Notes under the pieces: generated by a model
What the model saw: only the letters and a program-made list of their open reading frames with translations
The model's database searches: none
Told to the model about the DNA's origin: nothing
Made by a program: the position numbers and the translations under genes
Assembly: GCA_018241505.1 (NCBI GenBank)
Contig: JAFEDS010000005.1
Coordinates: forward strand, 1-64,000
Direction: 5' to 3'
Source: Pseudomonadota bacterium
GTDB taxonomy: Bacteria > Pseudomonadota > Gammaproteobacteria > Steroidobacterales > Steroidobacteraceae
Length of the DNA stretch: 64,000 nt
Shown here: in pieces, positions 8,235 through 16,829 of the stretch
How positions within the stretch are numbered: position 1 is the stretch's first letter
How the letters are laid out: the number at the start of each line of letters is the position of its first letter

Positions 8235-9179
8235 ATGGATCAAGCCATTACAGCGACTATCTTAAGATATTCGCCAATAATGGCCCTGGTGGCGGTGCTG
8301 GCTTTGAGCCCCTGTTCGGTCCACGCCCGTGCACCAACGGAGCGGCCGGTCGGAATCGTCGAGCAGCCGTGCGCGCCCGCGGCCGGTGTCGAGCCCAAGG
8401 CAACCGATCCCTGGCTGCAACGGTTATTGGACCCGGGTGAGGGACGCGAAATCGAAACATCGGATACCGGTACTTCCACTACTGCGCACCCTTCCGAGGA
8501 TGAGCGGCTGCATTATGACTGGGCGCAACTGTGCCGTTACAGGGCAGAAAACGCGGCCTTGCAACGCGCGGCGCAACCCCGGATCGTGTTCATGGGTGAC
8601 TCGATTACCGAGTTCTGGAAGGCGGCCCACCCGGAATTCTTCGCTGACAACTATGTCGACCGCGGCGTTTCGGGTCAGACGACAACACAAATGCTCGTTC
8701 GCTTCCAGCAGGATGTCATCGCGCTGAAACCCGCGGTTGTGCACATTCTCGGGGGCACCAACGACATCGCCGGCAACGGCGGTCCAACGACGCTGGACGC
8801 GATCAAAAATAACATCCTCTCCATGGTCGATCTGGCGTTGGCGAATGACATTCGAGTGGTGCTCGCCTCGGTACCGCCCGCGGGTTCCTTCCCGTGGCGC
8901 GCATCGATACTGGACCCCCCGCAACATATTGTCGCGCTGAACGAATGGCTGCGGCGTTTGGCGCGCGAGAAAAATCTGTTTTACGTGGACTACTACGAAC
9001 CGCTCGCGGACGAAAGCGACGCTATGAAACAGACGTTCAGCAACGACGGCGTGCATCCTAACCGGGACGGGTATTCCGTCATGGAGCCGCTCGCGCGTCA
9101 TGCAATCGAGCAGGCGCTCGCGAGCGCCGATTCCGCGAAAAAAGCGCCGCCCTCCAAGCCACCCAAGAACAAGCGCTGA
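8235..9179 (+). CDS. Secreted SGNH/GDSL-family hydrolase
   Basis: A 314-residue predicted periplasmic or secreted esterase of the SGNH fold. A signal peptide (MALVAVLALSPCSVHA) precedes the four blocks: block I FMGDSITEF (catalytic Ser), block II Gly in RGVSGQTT, block III GGTNDIAG (Asn), and block V DGVHPNRDGY (Asp and His). A region of about 100 residues between the signal peptide and block I is not recognised. The family covers lysophospholipases and carbohydrate or lipid acetylesterases; the substrate cannot be assigned. The MaoC gene starts 2 bp after its stop. Confidence 0.85.
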   Translation: MDQAITATILRYSPIMALVAVLALSPCSVHARAPTERPVGIVEQPCAPAAGVEPKATDPWLQRLLDPGEGREIETSDTGTSTTAHPSEDERLHYDWAQLCRYRAENAALQRAAQPRIVFMGDSITEFWKAAHPEFFADNYVDRGVSGQTTTQMLVRFQQDVIALKPAVVHILGGTNDIAGNGGPTTLDAIKNNILSMVDLALANDIRVVLASVPPAGSFPWRASILDPPQHIVALNEWLRRLAREKNLFYVDYYEPLADESDAMKQTFSNDGVHPNRDGYSVMEPLARHAIEQALASADSAKKAPPSKPPKNKR

Positions 9180-9181
9180 CC

Positions 9182-9619
9182 ATGCATTTCGAACAGATTG
9201 AACCGGGCATGATCATTGACGGTGGGCGCCGTACGGTCACCGAGTCTGAGATCATCGAGTTTGCCAAGCGCTATGACCCGCAATGGTTTCACACCGATCC
9301 GGCCCGAGCGCAGCACAGTCGTTGGAAGGGACTCATTTCCAGCGGCTGGATGACCTGCTCGATTGCAATGGAGCTCGCGGTCAGGAGCATCCTGGCGGAT
9401 TCGCAGTCCATCGGCTCGCCGGGCGTGGAGCAGCTCAAATGGCTCAATCCCGTGCGGCCCGGCGATGAGCTGGCGTTGCGGGTGGAAGTCATTGACAAGA
9501 GCCTGTCCCGCTCCGGCTCGGTGGGCATCATCAAATGGCGCTGGGTGTTGACGACGCAGGTCCAGGTGCCCGTACTCGAGCTCACGGCGACCAGCCTGTT
9601 TCAATTGCGCAGCGTCTGA
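9182..9619 (+). CDS. MaoC-like (hot-dog fold) dehydratase family protein
   Basis: A 145-residue single hot-dog domain with the MaoC hydratase-type segment FAKRYDPQWFHTDPARA, whose Asp and His are the usual catalytic pair for hydration of enoyl-CoA thioesters. It begins 2 bp after the SGNH hydrolase stop, so it is co-translated with it. A relative is encoded at 63492-63935. The true substrate is unknown. Confidence 0.85.
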   Translation: MHFEQIEPGMIIDGGRRTVTESEIIEFAKRYDPQWFHTDPARAQHSRWKGLISSGWMTCSIAMELAVRSILADSQSIGSPGVEQLKWLNPVRPGDELALRVEVIDKSLSRSGSVGIIKWRWVLTTQVQVPVLELTATSLFQLRSV

Positions 9620-9737
9620 CCCCCCAGGGGTGCGCCGCGGGCGCTCCCGTGCAAGTGGGCGCCGCAAATCGACCAGTCCAGGCTCCGCCCGCTCGCCACA
9701 ATGGCCCCGTCGAGGCCAGATCTGGGGGATTTACGAT

Positions 9738-11300
9738 ATGGACGAGCAACAAGGTCAACGGTCACGTCGTCCCAGTGGACGAGATGCCAAACGAGCGGCG
9801 CGGACGGCGCGATCCTCGCAAATCGTCCCCTTCATCACCCGGAAGATTCCGTACTACGAGGTCGTCAACGCCGAGGGCCTCGAGCTTCTCGAACATAATG
9901 CGGACACGATCCTGCAGGAGGTCGGAATCGACTTCAGGGACGACCCTGAATCGCTGCAGTTGCTCAAAGACGCAGGTGCGGACGTCCAGGGGGAGCGTGT
10001 GCGCTTCCCACGTGGAATGTGCCGCACGATCGTCCAGCGATCGGCTCCGCGTGAATTCACTCAACACGCGCGCAATCCTGCACGCTCCGTCATCATCGGT
10101 GGAAATCGGACGGTATTTGCCCCGGCGTACGGCTCGCCATTCGTGCGAAACCTGGATGAAGGCCGTCGTTACGCCAAAATCGAAGATTTCCGCAATTTCG
10201 TAAAGCTCGCCTACATGTCGGGCTCCTTGCACCATTCCGGCGGCACCATCTGCGAGCCGGTCGATCTGCCCGTCAACAAGCGGCATTTCGACATGGTGTA
10301 CTCGCACATGAAGTACAGCGACAAACCGTACATGGGCTCGGTCACACATCCGGACCGCGCGCAGGATACGGTTGATATGACAAAGATCCTGTTCGGCGAC
10401 GAGTACCTCGATGCCGCGACCGGGAAGCCGAAGACTTTCATCACGAGTTTGATCAATGCCAACTCGCCGCTCACCTGGGATGCGACGATGCTCGGCGCGT
10501 TGAAGACCTATGCGCGCAACAACCAGGCGACCATTGTTACTCCGTTCATTCTCGCGGGCGCCATGTCGCCGGTCACCGTAGCAGGCACGGTCGCGCAAAC
10601 TCTGGCCGAGTCACTGGCCGGCATGACTCTCGCGCAGCTCGTGAATCCGGGCGCGCCTGTGATCATGGGGAGCTTTGCTTCGTCGTTGTCGATGCAGTCC
10701 GGTGCACCGACTTTCGGTACTCCCGAACCTGCGCTCGTATTGTATTCCATGGCCGCGCTCGCGCGCCGTCTCGGTGTCCCGTTTCGTTCGGGCGGCGGGC
10801 TTTGCGCATCGAAGATCGCAGATGCCCAGGCGGCGTTTGAGTCGGCCAACACGATGCTGCCAACGGCGCTGGCAGGCGTGAACTTTGTGCTGCACACGGC
10901 TGGCTGGCTCGAAGGCGGTCTGTCAATGGGCTACGAGAAGTTCATGATGGACGTCGACCAGGCAGGCATGATGCATACGCTGCTGGCTGGCGTCGATCTG
11001 TCCGACAACGGCCAGGCACTGGATGCCATTCGCGAAGTGGGCCCCGGAAAGCATTTCCTCGGCTGCACACACACGCAGGCCAACTTCGAGACGGCTTTCT
11101 ATCGCTCGCCGCTGGCCGACAACAACAGCTTCGAGCAGTGGGATGCGGAGGGCGCGCAGGATATGAACAAGCGCGCCAACACCCAGTGGAAGAAGATGCT
11201 CGCGGAGTATGAGGCCCCGCCTATGGATCCGGCGGTGGACGAGGCCCTGCTGGATTACATGAAGCGCCGCAAGGACTCGTTCCCCGACTCGAACGTATAG
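9738..11300 (+). CDS. MttB-superfamily (trimethylamine methyltransferase family) methyltransferase, non-pyrrolysine
   Basis: Predicted to move a methyl group from a quaternary or tertiary amine to the cobalt of the corrinoid protein encoded at 16825-17529. About 520 residues, with a basic Arg-rich N terminus followed by the MttB TIM barrel (SGSLHHSGGTICEPVD, SLINANSPLTWDATML). There is no in-frame TAG, so it is of the non-pyrrolysine type, whose characterised member MtgB acts on glycine betaine. I chose the ATG at 9738, preceded by a GGGGGA site, over an unlikely upstream extension to 9630. It is convergent with the rest of the corrinoid genes. Glycine betaine is the best substrate guess given the neighbours. 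Confidence 0.88.
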   Translation: MDEQQGQRSRRPSGRDAKRAARTARSSQIVPFITRKIPYYEVVNAEGLELLEHNADTILQEVGIDFRDDPESLQLLKDAGADVQGERVRFPRGMCRTIVQRSAPREFTQHARNPARSVIIGGNRTVFAPAYGSPFVRNLDEGRRYAKIEDFRNFVKLAYMSGSLHHSGGTICEPVDLPVNKRHFDMVYSHMKYSDKPYMGSVTHPDRAQDTVDMTKILFGDEYLDAATGKPKTFITSLINANSPLTWDATMLGALKTYARNNQATIVTPFILAGAMSPVTVAGTVAQTLAESLAGMTLAQLVNPGAPVIMGSFASSLSMQSGAPTFGTPEPALVLYSMAALARRLGVPFRSGGGLCASKIADAQAAFESANTMLPTALAGVNFVLHTAGWLEGGLSMGYEKFMMDVDQAGMMHTLLAGVDLSDNGQALDAIREVGPGKHFLGCTHTQANFETAFYRSPLADNNSFEQWDAEGAQDMNKRANTQWKKMLAEYEAPPMDPAVDEALLDYMKRRKDSFPDSNV

Positions 11301-11368
11301 GCCTCAGCTCCGGCTACAGGCGCGGGCGAGGGCAGTGGTGCCGCCAGCCCGCGGAGCCCGTCGCGCCG

Positions 11369-13375
11369 TCAGCCTGCGCCCGGCCGGCGTCGATGACTTC
11401 GGGTGTTGGTCCGCGGCGCGGCCGCCTTCCGCTCCGGCAAGGCGACCGCCTGGCGTAGGTGCACGTACTCGGCGGTCGAGTGGGGTATCCCCATCGCCTG
11501 CACAAAATGCTCCTGGAACCGAGGCTCAATCGCCGTCTCGATTTTCTCTACTCGCCGCACCAGCTCTTCGATCTTCGTGCGCGACCCGTTGTCCAACAGC
11601 GCGATTCGCGCCCCGGTGCCGGCTGCATTGCCAGCCGAACCCACTTTTGACAGGTCGCAATCCGGGATCATTCCCAGCAGCATGGCGTACTTGACGTCAA
11701 TGTGACTGCCGAACGCGCCGGCCAGCCGGATCCGATCGACATGGTCAGCCTGCATGTGCTCCATCAGGAGCTTGATTCCGGCATACAGCGCGGCCTTCGC
11801 AAGTTGAATCGCACGAACATCGTTCTGTGTCACCTGTATCGGCACCTCGCCCTGGTGGACGATGTAGCTGAACGTCCTTCCCGACGGCACGATGCGATTG
11901 CTGCGCTCGGCGAGCTGGCCGTCAACAACACCATCCTGATTGATGATGCCGGCAAGAAACATTTCGGCAATGACTTCAATGATGCCGGAACCGCAGATCC
12001 CCGTGACGCCGGTGGCCGCCACGGCCTGCGCGAATCCCGGTTCATCGGACCACGAGTCGGAGCCAATGACCTTGAAGCGGGCTGCGAAGGTGGCCGGGTC
12101 GATGCGCACGCGTTCGATTGCGCCGGGAGCGGCACGTTGTCCGCAACTGATCTGCGCTCCCTCGAAGGCAGGCCCGGTAGGGCTCGAGCAGGCGAGCAGC
12201 CGCTGGCGGTTGCCCAATACAATCTCTGCGTTGGTTCCCACGTCAACGAGCAGAGTCAGCTCATCGCTCAGATCAGGGCGCTCAGCGAGCACCATACCTG
12301 CCGCGTCGGCGCCTACATGTCCTGCAATGCAGGGAAGCACGTAGATACGCGCATTGGGGTGGAGCTTCAGTCCGATTTCCGAGGCCCGGATGGTCATCGC
12401 GCCATCGGTTGCGAGGGCAAACGGCGCGCCGCCCAACTCGACCGGATCGATACCCAACAACAGGTGGTGCATGATCGGATTGCCGACCAGCGTCACCTCG
12501 AGAATGTCGTTGACGTCGACGCCGGCGGCTTCGGCCACCTCGGCCGCGAGGGCGTCGAGAGCCGCATGAACGGCCGCCGTCATCTGCTGCGCGCCGCCCG
12601 GATTCATCATTGAGTAGGAGACCCGGCTCATCAGGTCCTCGCCGAAGCGGATTTGGGGATTCATGCAGCCGGTGGAGGCGACCACCTCACCGGACTCGAG
12701 ATCGCACAGATGCGCGGCGATCGTGGTCGAGCCGACGTCTACGGCCATGCCGAACAGGCGCTCGTGCAGGCCGGGCCAGATGCCGATGATCCGCGATTCG
12801 GCATGCACCGCTACGGTGACTTTCCAGTGACCCGCGCGCAGCACCGGTTGCATCGATTGCAACACCTGCAGATCGCACGCGAGATTGCGCAGCCCCCATT
12901 CTTCCGCCAGCGCATTCATCAATCGCTGCAGGTCGCCGCTGGGGTCGTGCATGTCGGGTTCCTTGACCTCGACATAGTGCAGATGGACCACCGGGTCCAG
13001 TGTGATGACCCGGCTTTCCGCGGCTTTGCGCACCACCTGGCGATGTACCTGGCTGCTGGCCGGTACATCGACCACCAGGTCGCCTTCGATACGGGTATGG
13101 CAGGACAGCCGGTGTCCGGCCGGCAGGGGTTTGCGGCGCGCGAAATTTTGTTCCGGTTCGGAGAACGCGCTCGCGTTGGCGGCGCGCGAGTTGACGCCGT
13201 GCTTGGGAAAGTCGCCCTCCATGACGAGGACCTGGCAGCGACCGCACAGTCCCCGCCCACCGCACACAGAATCAACATCAACGCCGAGCGTACGCGCCGC
13301 CTGGAGAAGGGGCGTTCCGACCGGAAATCGTCCGCGTTTGCCTGAAGGAGTAAATACTACGAGTGGGTCAGTCAT
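11369..13375 (-). CDS. Ferredoxin-ASKHA reductive activator of corrinoid proteins (RACo-like, DUF4445)
   Basis: Restores inactive Co(II) corrinoid to Co(I) using ATP and an electron. About 668 residues. The N-terminal 2Fe-2S ferredoxin domain has Cys38, Cys44, Cys47 and Cys92 (CGGRGLCGRC ... SCHT). It is followed by a linker domain and the actin-like ATPase core (VDVGSTTIAAH, LLVDVGTNAEIVLGN, ICGSGIIEV, RLAGAFGSHIDVKYAM). The start is the ATG at 13375, which overlaps the preceding methyltransferase stop by 4 nt (ATGA). This architecture matches RACo rather than the 4Fe-4S protein RamA. It completes the corrinoid cycle encoded here. Confidence 0.9.
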   Translation of the reverse strand: MTDPLVVFTPSGKRGRFPVGTPLLQAARTLGVDVDSVCGGRGLCGRCQVLVMEGDFPKHGVNSRAANASAFSEPEQNFARRKPLPAGHRLSCHTRIEGDLVVDVPASSQVHRQVVRKAAESRVITLDPVVHLHYVEVKEPDMHDPSGDLQRLMNALAEEWGLRNLACDLQVLQSMQPVLRAGHWKVTVAVHAESRIIGIWPGLHERLFGMAVDVGSTTIAAHLCDLESGEVVASTGCMNPQIRFGEDLMSRVSYSMMNPGGAQQMTAAVHAALDALAAEVAEAAGVDVNDILEVTLVGNPIMHHLLLGIDPVELGGAPFALATDGAMTIRASEIGLKLHPNARIYVLPCIAGHVGADAAGMVLAERPDLSDELTLLVDVGTNAEIVLGNRQRLLACSSPTGPAFEGAQISCGQRAAPGAIERVRIDPATFAARFKVIGSDSWSDEPGFAQAVAATGVTGICGSGIIEVIAEMFLAGIINQDGVVDGQLAERSNRIVPSGRTFSYIVHQGEVPIQVTQNDVRAIQLAKAALYAGIKLLMEHMQADHVDRIRLAGAFGSHIDVKYAMLLGMIPDCDLSKVGSAGNAAGTGARIALLDNGSRTKIEELVRRVEKIETAIEPRFQEHFVQAMGIPHSTAEYVHLRQAVALPERKAAAPRTNTRSHRRRPGAG

Positions 13376-14316
13376 GTCGGTGTGGTTGGGCGACGACGAT
13401 GGCCACCTTCGCGCCGGCCGCGAGCAGCGCCTTCGCCCGGGGTTGCGGCGCCACCGCCGGCAGCCATGGGCGGGGCCTCGCGGAAGCGGCGAATCCAACG
13501 GGCGCAGTCGGGATCGTGACCCATCATGACATCGGCGGCCATGCAGGCCTTCACGATCTCGAGGTGCATCGGGTTCATGATGGCCGAGGTCATGCCGTTG
13601 CCGATGGCCATGGTGAGAAAGCCCGCGCTGATGGCTTCACGGGCCGGTAAACCGAAGCTGATGTTGGATGCGCCGCACGTGGTGTTGACTTTGAGCTCGT
13701 TCTTGAGGCGCCCCAGCAACCGCATCACCTGCACGCCCGCCTGGTTGATGGCGCCGATGGGCATCACCAGTGGGTCGACAACCACATCCGACGCCGCAAT
13801 ACCGTAATCGGCGGCGCGCTGCACGATCTTTTTGGCGACCTCAAAACGCACATCGGGATCTTCGGAGATTCCCGTCTCATCGTTTGAGATCGCAACCACC
13901 GCCGCGCCGTACTTCTTCACCAGCGGCAGCACGGTCTCGAGGCGCTCCTCCTCGCCCGTCACCGAGTTGACGAGGGGCTTGCCCTTGTAGACGGCGAGGC
14001 CGGCTTCCAGCGCCGCGACAATCGACGAGTCGATTGACAGCGGGGCATCGGTGATGGACTGAACGAGTTGGATTGCCTTGGCGAGAATCGCGGGCTCGTC
14101 AGCGAGTGGGATGCCTGCGTTGACATCGAGCATCTGTGCGCCGGCGGCCAACTGGGCCCGTGTGTCGGCTTCGACGCGGCTGAAATCGCCGGCGGCCATT
14201 TCGGCGGCGAGAATCTTGCGGCCGGTGGGATTGATGCGCTCGCCAATCATCACAAAGGGGCGTTCGAAGCCGATGACGACTTCTTTGGTGGCCGAGCTGA
14301 TCACGGTGTCTGTCAT
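13372..14316 (-). CDS. Methylcorrinoid:tetrahydrofolate methyltransferase (DHPS-like pterin-binding)
   Basis: A 314-residue protein whose first 270 residues form the pterin-binding TIM barrel (FVMIGERINPTGRK, MLDVNAGIP, LSIDSS, NSVTGEEERL, INTTCG-type block as VNTTCGASNISFGLP). Family members such as MtgA and AcsE move methyl groups between a corrinoid protein and tetrahydrofolate. Here the methyl presumably leaves the corrinoid to form methyl-THF. The last 30 residues are a Gly/Arg-rich tail. Both ends overlap neighbours by 4 nt, so it is tightly coupled within the operon. Confidence 0.9.
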   Translation of the reverse strand: MTDTVISSATKEVVIGFERPFVMIGERINPTGRKILAAEMAAGDFSRVEADTRAQLAAGAQMLDVNAGIPLADEPAILAKAIQLVQSITDAPLSIDSSIVAALEAGLAVYKGKPLVNSVTGEEERLETVLPLVKKYGAAVVAISNDETGISEDPDVRFEVAKKIVQRAADYGIAASDVVVDPLVMPIGAINQAGVQVMRLLGRLKNELKVNTTCGASNISFGLPAREAISAGFLTMAIGNGMTSAIMNPMHLEIVKACMAADVMMGHDPDCARWIRRFREAPPMAAGGGAATPGEGAARGRREGGHRRRPTTPT

Positions 14317-15335
14317 GAGAGTGTCCTGTTGGCAATCGGTTCGGCGGCGGGGCGTCCCGGGTACCAGGGCACCCGGCCACGCAGCACGCCTGAGCGGTCA
14401 ATGATTTCGGGGACGCTGTCTTCCTGCTTGTAGGCCATGAGGTGAATGCCGCTCACGCCGGGCAGGGAATGGATTTCCTGGATGAGATCGATGCAGAGCT
14501 GGCGGCCTTCGCGGGCGCCATCTTTCGCGCCGGCCATGCGTTTGACGACGTCGTCCGGGATATGCAGTCCCGGTACATGGGTGCGCATCCATTCGGCGGC
14601 TTTCGCGGAACGCAGCGGCCCAACGCCCACGAGAATGAAAATCTTGCCGAGCAGGCCGAGGTCGGCCACTTCGCGCAGGAATTGCTTCAGCAGCGCAATG
14701 TCGTAGCAGTATTGGGTCTGGATGAATTGCGCGCCGGCCTCGACCTTCTTGGCGAGCCGCTGGGCGCGCCAGGCCACTGGATGCGCGAATGGATTCTCCG
14801 CCGCTCCCAACAGTACGCGGGGCGCGTAGGAAATCTTGCGGCCGCTCAGGAAACGGTGCTCATCCCGCAGCGTGCGCGCCGTGGCGAGCAATGAAATCGA
14901 GTCGAGATCGAACACGGGCAGGGCCTGCGGGTGATCGCCGGCCTGCACGCCATCGCCACTCAGGCACAACACGTTGCACACACCCATGGCCGCGCCCCCG
15001 AGAATATCCCCCTGGATCGCGATCCGGTTGCGATCGCGGCAGGAGATCTGCATCACCGGCGCATAGCCAACCCGGGTCAGGAGCGCGCACACCGCGAGGC
15101 TGGACATGTGACAGTTGGCGCCGCTCCCGTCGGTTGCGTTGATGGCGTCGACGTAACGGTCAAACAGGCGGGCGCGCTGATACACCTCTTCGGGGTCCGC
15201 CGAGTCAGGGGGAGCAAGCTCACTGGTGATTGCGAACTGGCCGGCGCGCAGTACCCGCTCCAATCGCCCCGGGGAGGTATGCCCGGGAAGAATCGGCAGG
15301 GGATAACCCGGGACCGGCTCGTCCTCGAAATTCAC
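14313..15335 (-). CDS. metF: Methylenetetrahydrofolate reductase
   Basis: An FAD-dependent TIM barrel of about 340 residues interconverting methyl-THF and methylene-THF. Family blocks seen include ITSELAPPDSADPEE, DGSGANCHMSS, CLSGDG near the middle, and AGAQFIQTQYCYD. In this context it would oxidise the methyl-THF made by the pterin methyltransferase, feeding one-carbon metabolism. I chose the GTG at 15335 (VNFEDEPVPGYP), which has GGGAG upstream and overlaps the MetV-like stop as GTGA. Its own stop overlaps the next start as ATGA. Confidence 0.9.
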   Translation of the reverse strand: MNFEDEPVPGYPLPILPGHTSPGRLERVLRAGQFAITSELAPPDSADPEEVYQRARLFDRYVDAINATDGSGANCHMSSLAVCALLTRVGYAPVMQISCRDRNRIAIQGDILGGAAMGVCNVLCLSGDGVQAGDHPQALPVFDLDSISLLATARTLRDEHRFLSGRKISYAPRVLLGAAENPFAHPVAWRAQRLAKKVEAGAQFIQTQYCYDIALLKQFLREVADLGLLGKIFILVGVGPLRSAKAAEWMRTHVPGLHIPDDVVKRMAGAKDGAREGRQLCIDLIQEIHSLPGVSGIHLMAYKQEDSVPEIIDRSGVLRGRVPWYPGRPAAEPIANRTLS

Positions 15336-15790
15336 GCGCTTTCTCCCGCACGCAGGCGAGCGACCCGCAGCCAGGAGGATTTGCCCACCAGTCGCCGGTC
15401 GACGGGTAGCTGGACGGTGCGCAGTTTTTCCATGCCGCCCGGAATGCGCTGGGCGCCGGCAAATGCCTCGTGCCATACACACTTCATGTCCGGGCGTACT
15501 TCGCAGTTGCCATCGTCCCGTACGCCGCCGCAGGGGCCGTTGCGCAGGTTCTTAGGGCAATTCATGGAGCAGGACATGCCCGTGGAGCTCAGCGCGCACT
15601 GTCCGCACATCTTGCAGTCGAACAGCAGTCCCTTGATGACGCGCTCGCTCGCGGCTACAGGGCGCTCCAGGCGGGCGTAACCGATTCGTTTCCACAAGGG
15701 ATGCAGTCCACACACGACGGCCTCAAAGCCACGATAGAAGGCGTTGAGACCGCGGGCGTGACGCACCGACCAGCGGCGCAATGCGTACAT
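15332..15790 (-). CDS. Methylenetetrahydrofolate reductase C-terminal-domain (MetV-like) Cys-rich protein
   Basis: A 152-residue partner of MetF. The Cys-rich core is CKMCGQCALSSTGMSC, then CPKNLRNGPCGGV and further Cys residues, the pattern of the MTHFR_C family (MetV in acetogens), which binds zinc and/or an Fe-S cluster and forms a complex with MetF. It precedes and overlaps metF by 4 nt. A separate MetV-like subunit suggests that MetF here uses electron carriers unlike those of the plain enteric enzyme (inference). Confidence 0.85.
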   Translation of the reverse strand: MYALRRWSVRHARGLNAFYRGFEAVVCGLHPLWKRIGYARLERPVAASERVIKGLLFDCKMCGQCALSSTGMSCSMNCPKNLRNGPCGGVRDDGNCEVRPDMKCVWHEAFAGAQRIPGGMEKLRTVQLPVDRRLVGKSSWLRVARLRAGESA

Positions 15791-16119
15791 CAGGACTCCG
15801 TGGGGGTTGGCGGAATCGATGGGGATTCCAGCCCCTTTGCTTTTATGAGTCGTTCCAGGTCGGCATCGGTGTAGCGGGCTTCGAGCGCGGCGGCCGTGGC
15901 TTCGGCCACCGCCTTCAAGTCATCGCCACAGGGTGTTGGATCGCTGCGCTTCCAGTCGGCGAGGTAGGCATCGGAGCTGCCTTTGCCGGCGCGCATGGCC
16001 GCCCGGTCCACGGCTTCCTGGAAGCGCAGGGAAAGCTGTACTTTGGCGGTCTCGCGCCCGCGCTTCACCAACACCTGCGCGGGAATGTCGCGCCACGAAA
16101 TAATGATCAACGAGGCCAT
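15790..16119 (-). CDS. Virulence_fact-family small protein (function unknown)
   Basis: A 109-residue protein starting MASLIIISWRDIPAQV and matching the misleadingly named 'virulence factor' domain family (PF13769), small proteins found beside corrinoid and MTHFR genes in proteobacteria. Nothing suggests virulence. It contains no Cys cluster and no membrane segment. It overlaps the DUF1638 gene by 13 nt and touches the MetV-like start as TGATG, so it is a fixed member of this operon, perhaps an assembly or regulatory subunit of the methyl-transfer complex. Confidence 0.75.
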   Translation of the reverse strand: MASLIIISWRDIPAQVLVKRGRETAKVQLSLRFQEAVDRAAMRAGKGSSDAYLADWKRSDPTPCGDDLKAVAEATAAALEARYTDADLERLIKAKGLESPSIPPTPTES

Positions 16120-16733
16120 GTTTCCTTCCGCGCCAGCGCGCTCAGACGGGTGCCCAGCTCACCGTAGCCGGTCACGCGATATTCGAAATCGAGGCCCATG
16201 CGGGTAGCGATGTCCCGTGCCTCTTGTTCCGCGCCGGGAGCCGGGTTCTGGGCGAGATACACCAGCTTGCGATAGTTGCGGAAGTATTCCTGGGCCAGCT
16301 CCGGATGCCGGTCGAGACCGAGACCGCGGGTGACGAGGCGCTCGTAATGCCGCAGCAGGAAGTCGGTCAGATAGAACGTGCCGGGCTCGGCATCCTGCAA
16401 CTGCGCGAAGGTGGAGCTGCCGGCGAAGAACTCATAGCAGTGGGCGCCCGGCAGGCGCTCGAGGCCTTCCTCGCGCAGCAGCACATCAAGCAGTCCGCCG
16501 GTGCCGCAGTCCGCGTAGGCCACGAAGACCGATTCGAACCGGGCGCGTTGCTCGCGTAGCGTTTCTCGGATGGCGGGCACGATTCGCTCGGGCCGGTTGT
16601 GGAGCTCGGGCGGCAGGCACTGGACCTCCAGGTCCGTCCATTGATTGGCCCGCTTCAATGCCGTGATCTCGTTGGCGAGAGCTCCGCAGGCGATTATTAG
16701 CGTGCCACGCGGCACAACGACTCCTGTAAACAT
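16107..16733 (-). CDS. DUF1638 domain protein
   Basis: A 208-residue member of DUF1638, a family associated with corrinoid methyltransferase gene clusters. The recognisable blocks are LIIACGALANEI near the start, YADCGTGG in the middle and CYEFFAG after it. The conserved Cys residues hint at metal or corrinoid-related chemistry, but no activity is established. It follows the corrinoid protein gene across a 91 bp gap filled by a repeat element and overlaps the next gene by 13 nt. Confidence 0.8.
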   Translation of the reverse strand: MFTGVVVPRGTLIIACGALANEITALKRANQWTDLEVQCLPPELHNRPERIVPAIRETLREQRARFESVFVAYADCGTGGLLDVLLREEGLERLPGAHCYEFFAGSSTFAQLQDAEPGTFYLTDFLLRHYERLVTRGLGLDRHPELAQEYFRNYRKLVYLAQNPAPGAEQEARDIATRMGLDFEYRVTGYGELGTRLSALARKETWPR

Positions 16734-16750
16734 GGCATTTCACAGACGCA

Positions 16751-16829
16751 GCCACCAAAAACCACGCTTTTTGGTGGCGGAAAAAGCACCCGGGCTCCGC
16801 GCGGCCAGTGCCGCGCCAATAAAACTAGT
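16751..16829 (-). repeat. Two-hairpin dispersed intergenic repeat, copy 1
   Basis: It has two perfect stems. Hairpin A is GCCACCAAAAA (16751-16761) pairing with TTTTTGGTGGC (16768-16778) across a 6-nt loop. Hairpin B is GCGCGGC (16799-16805) pairing with GCCGCGC (16810-16816) around CAGT. The right flank AATAAAACTAGT contains the stop codon of the corrinoid protein gene. The T-run stem could act as a bidirectional attenuator between the corrinoid protein and the downstream operon genes. Related copies lie at 24653, 38881 and 49855. Confidence 0.8.

Noticed and set aside
9738-11300. Pyrrolysine-containing trimethylamine methyltransferase
   Set aside because: There is no in-frame TAG, and no pyl genes are visible; this is the non-pyrrolysine branch of the family.
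15790-16119. A virulence determinant, as the domain name suggests
   Set aside because: The family name is historical. The gene is embedded in a one-carbon metabolism operon and shows no secretion signal or toxin feature.
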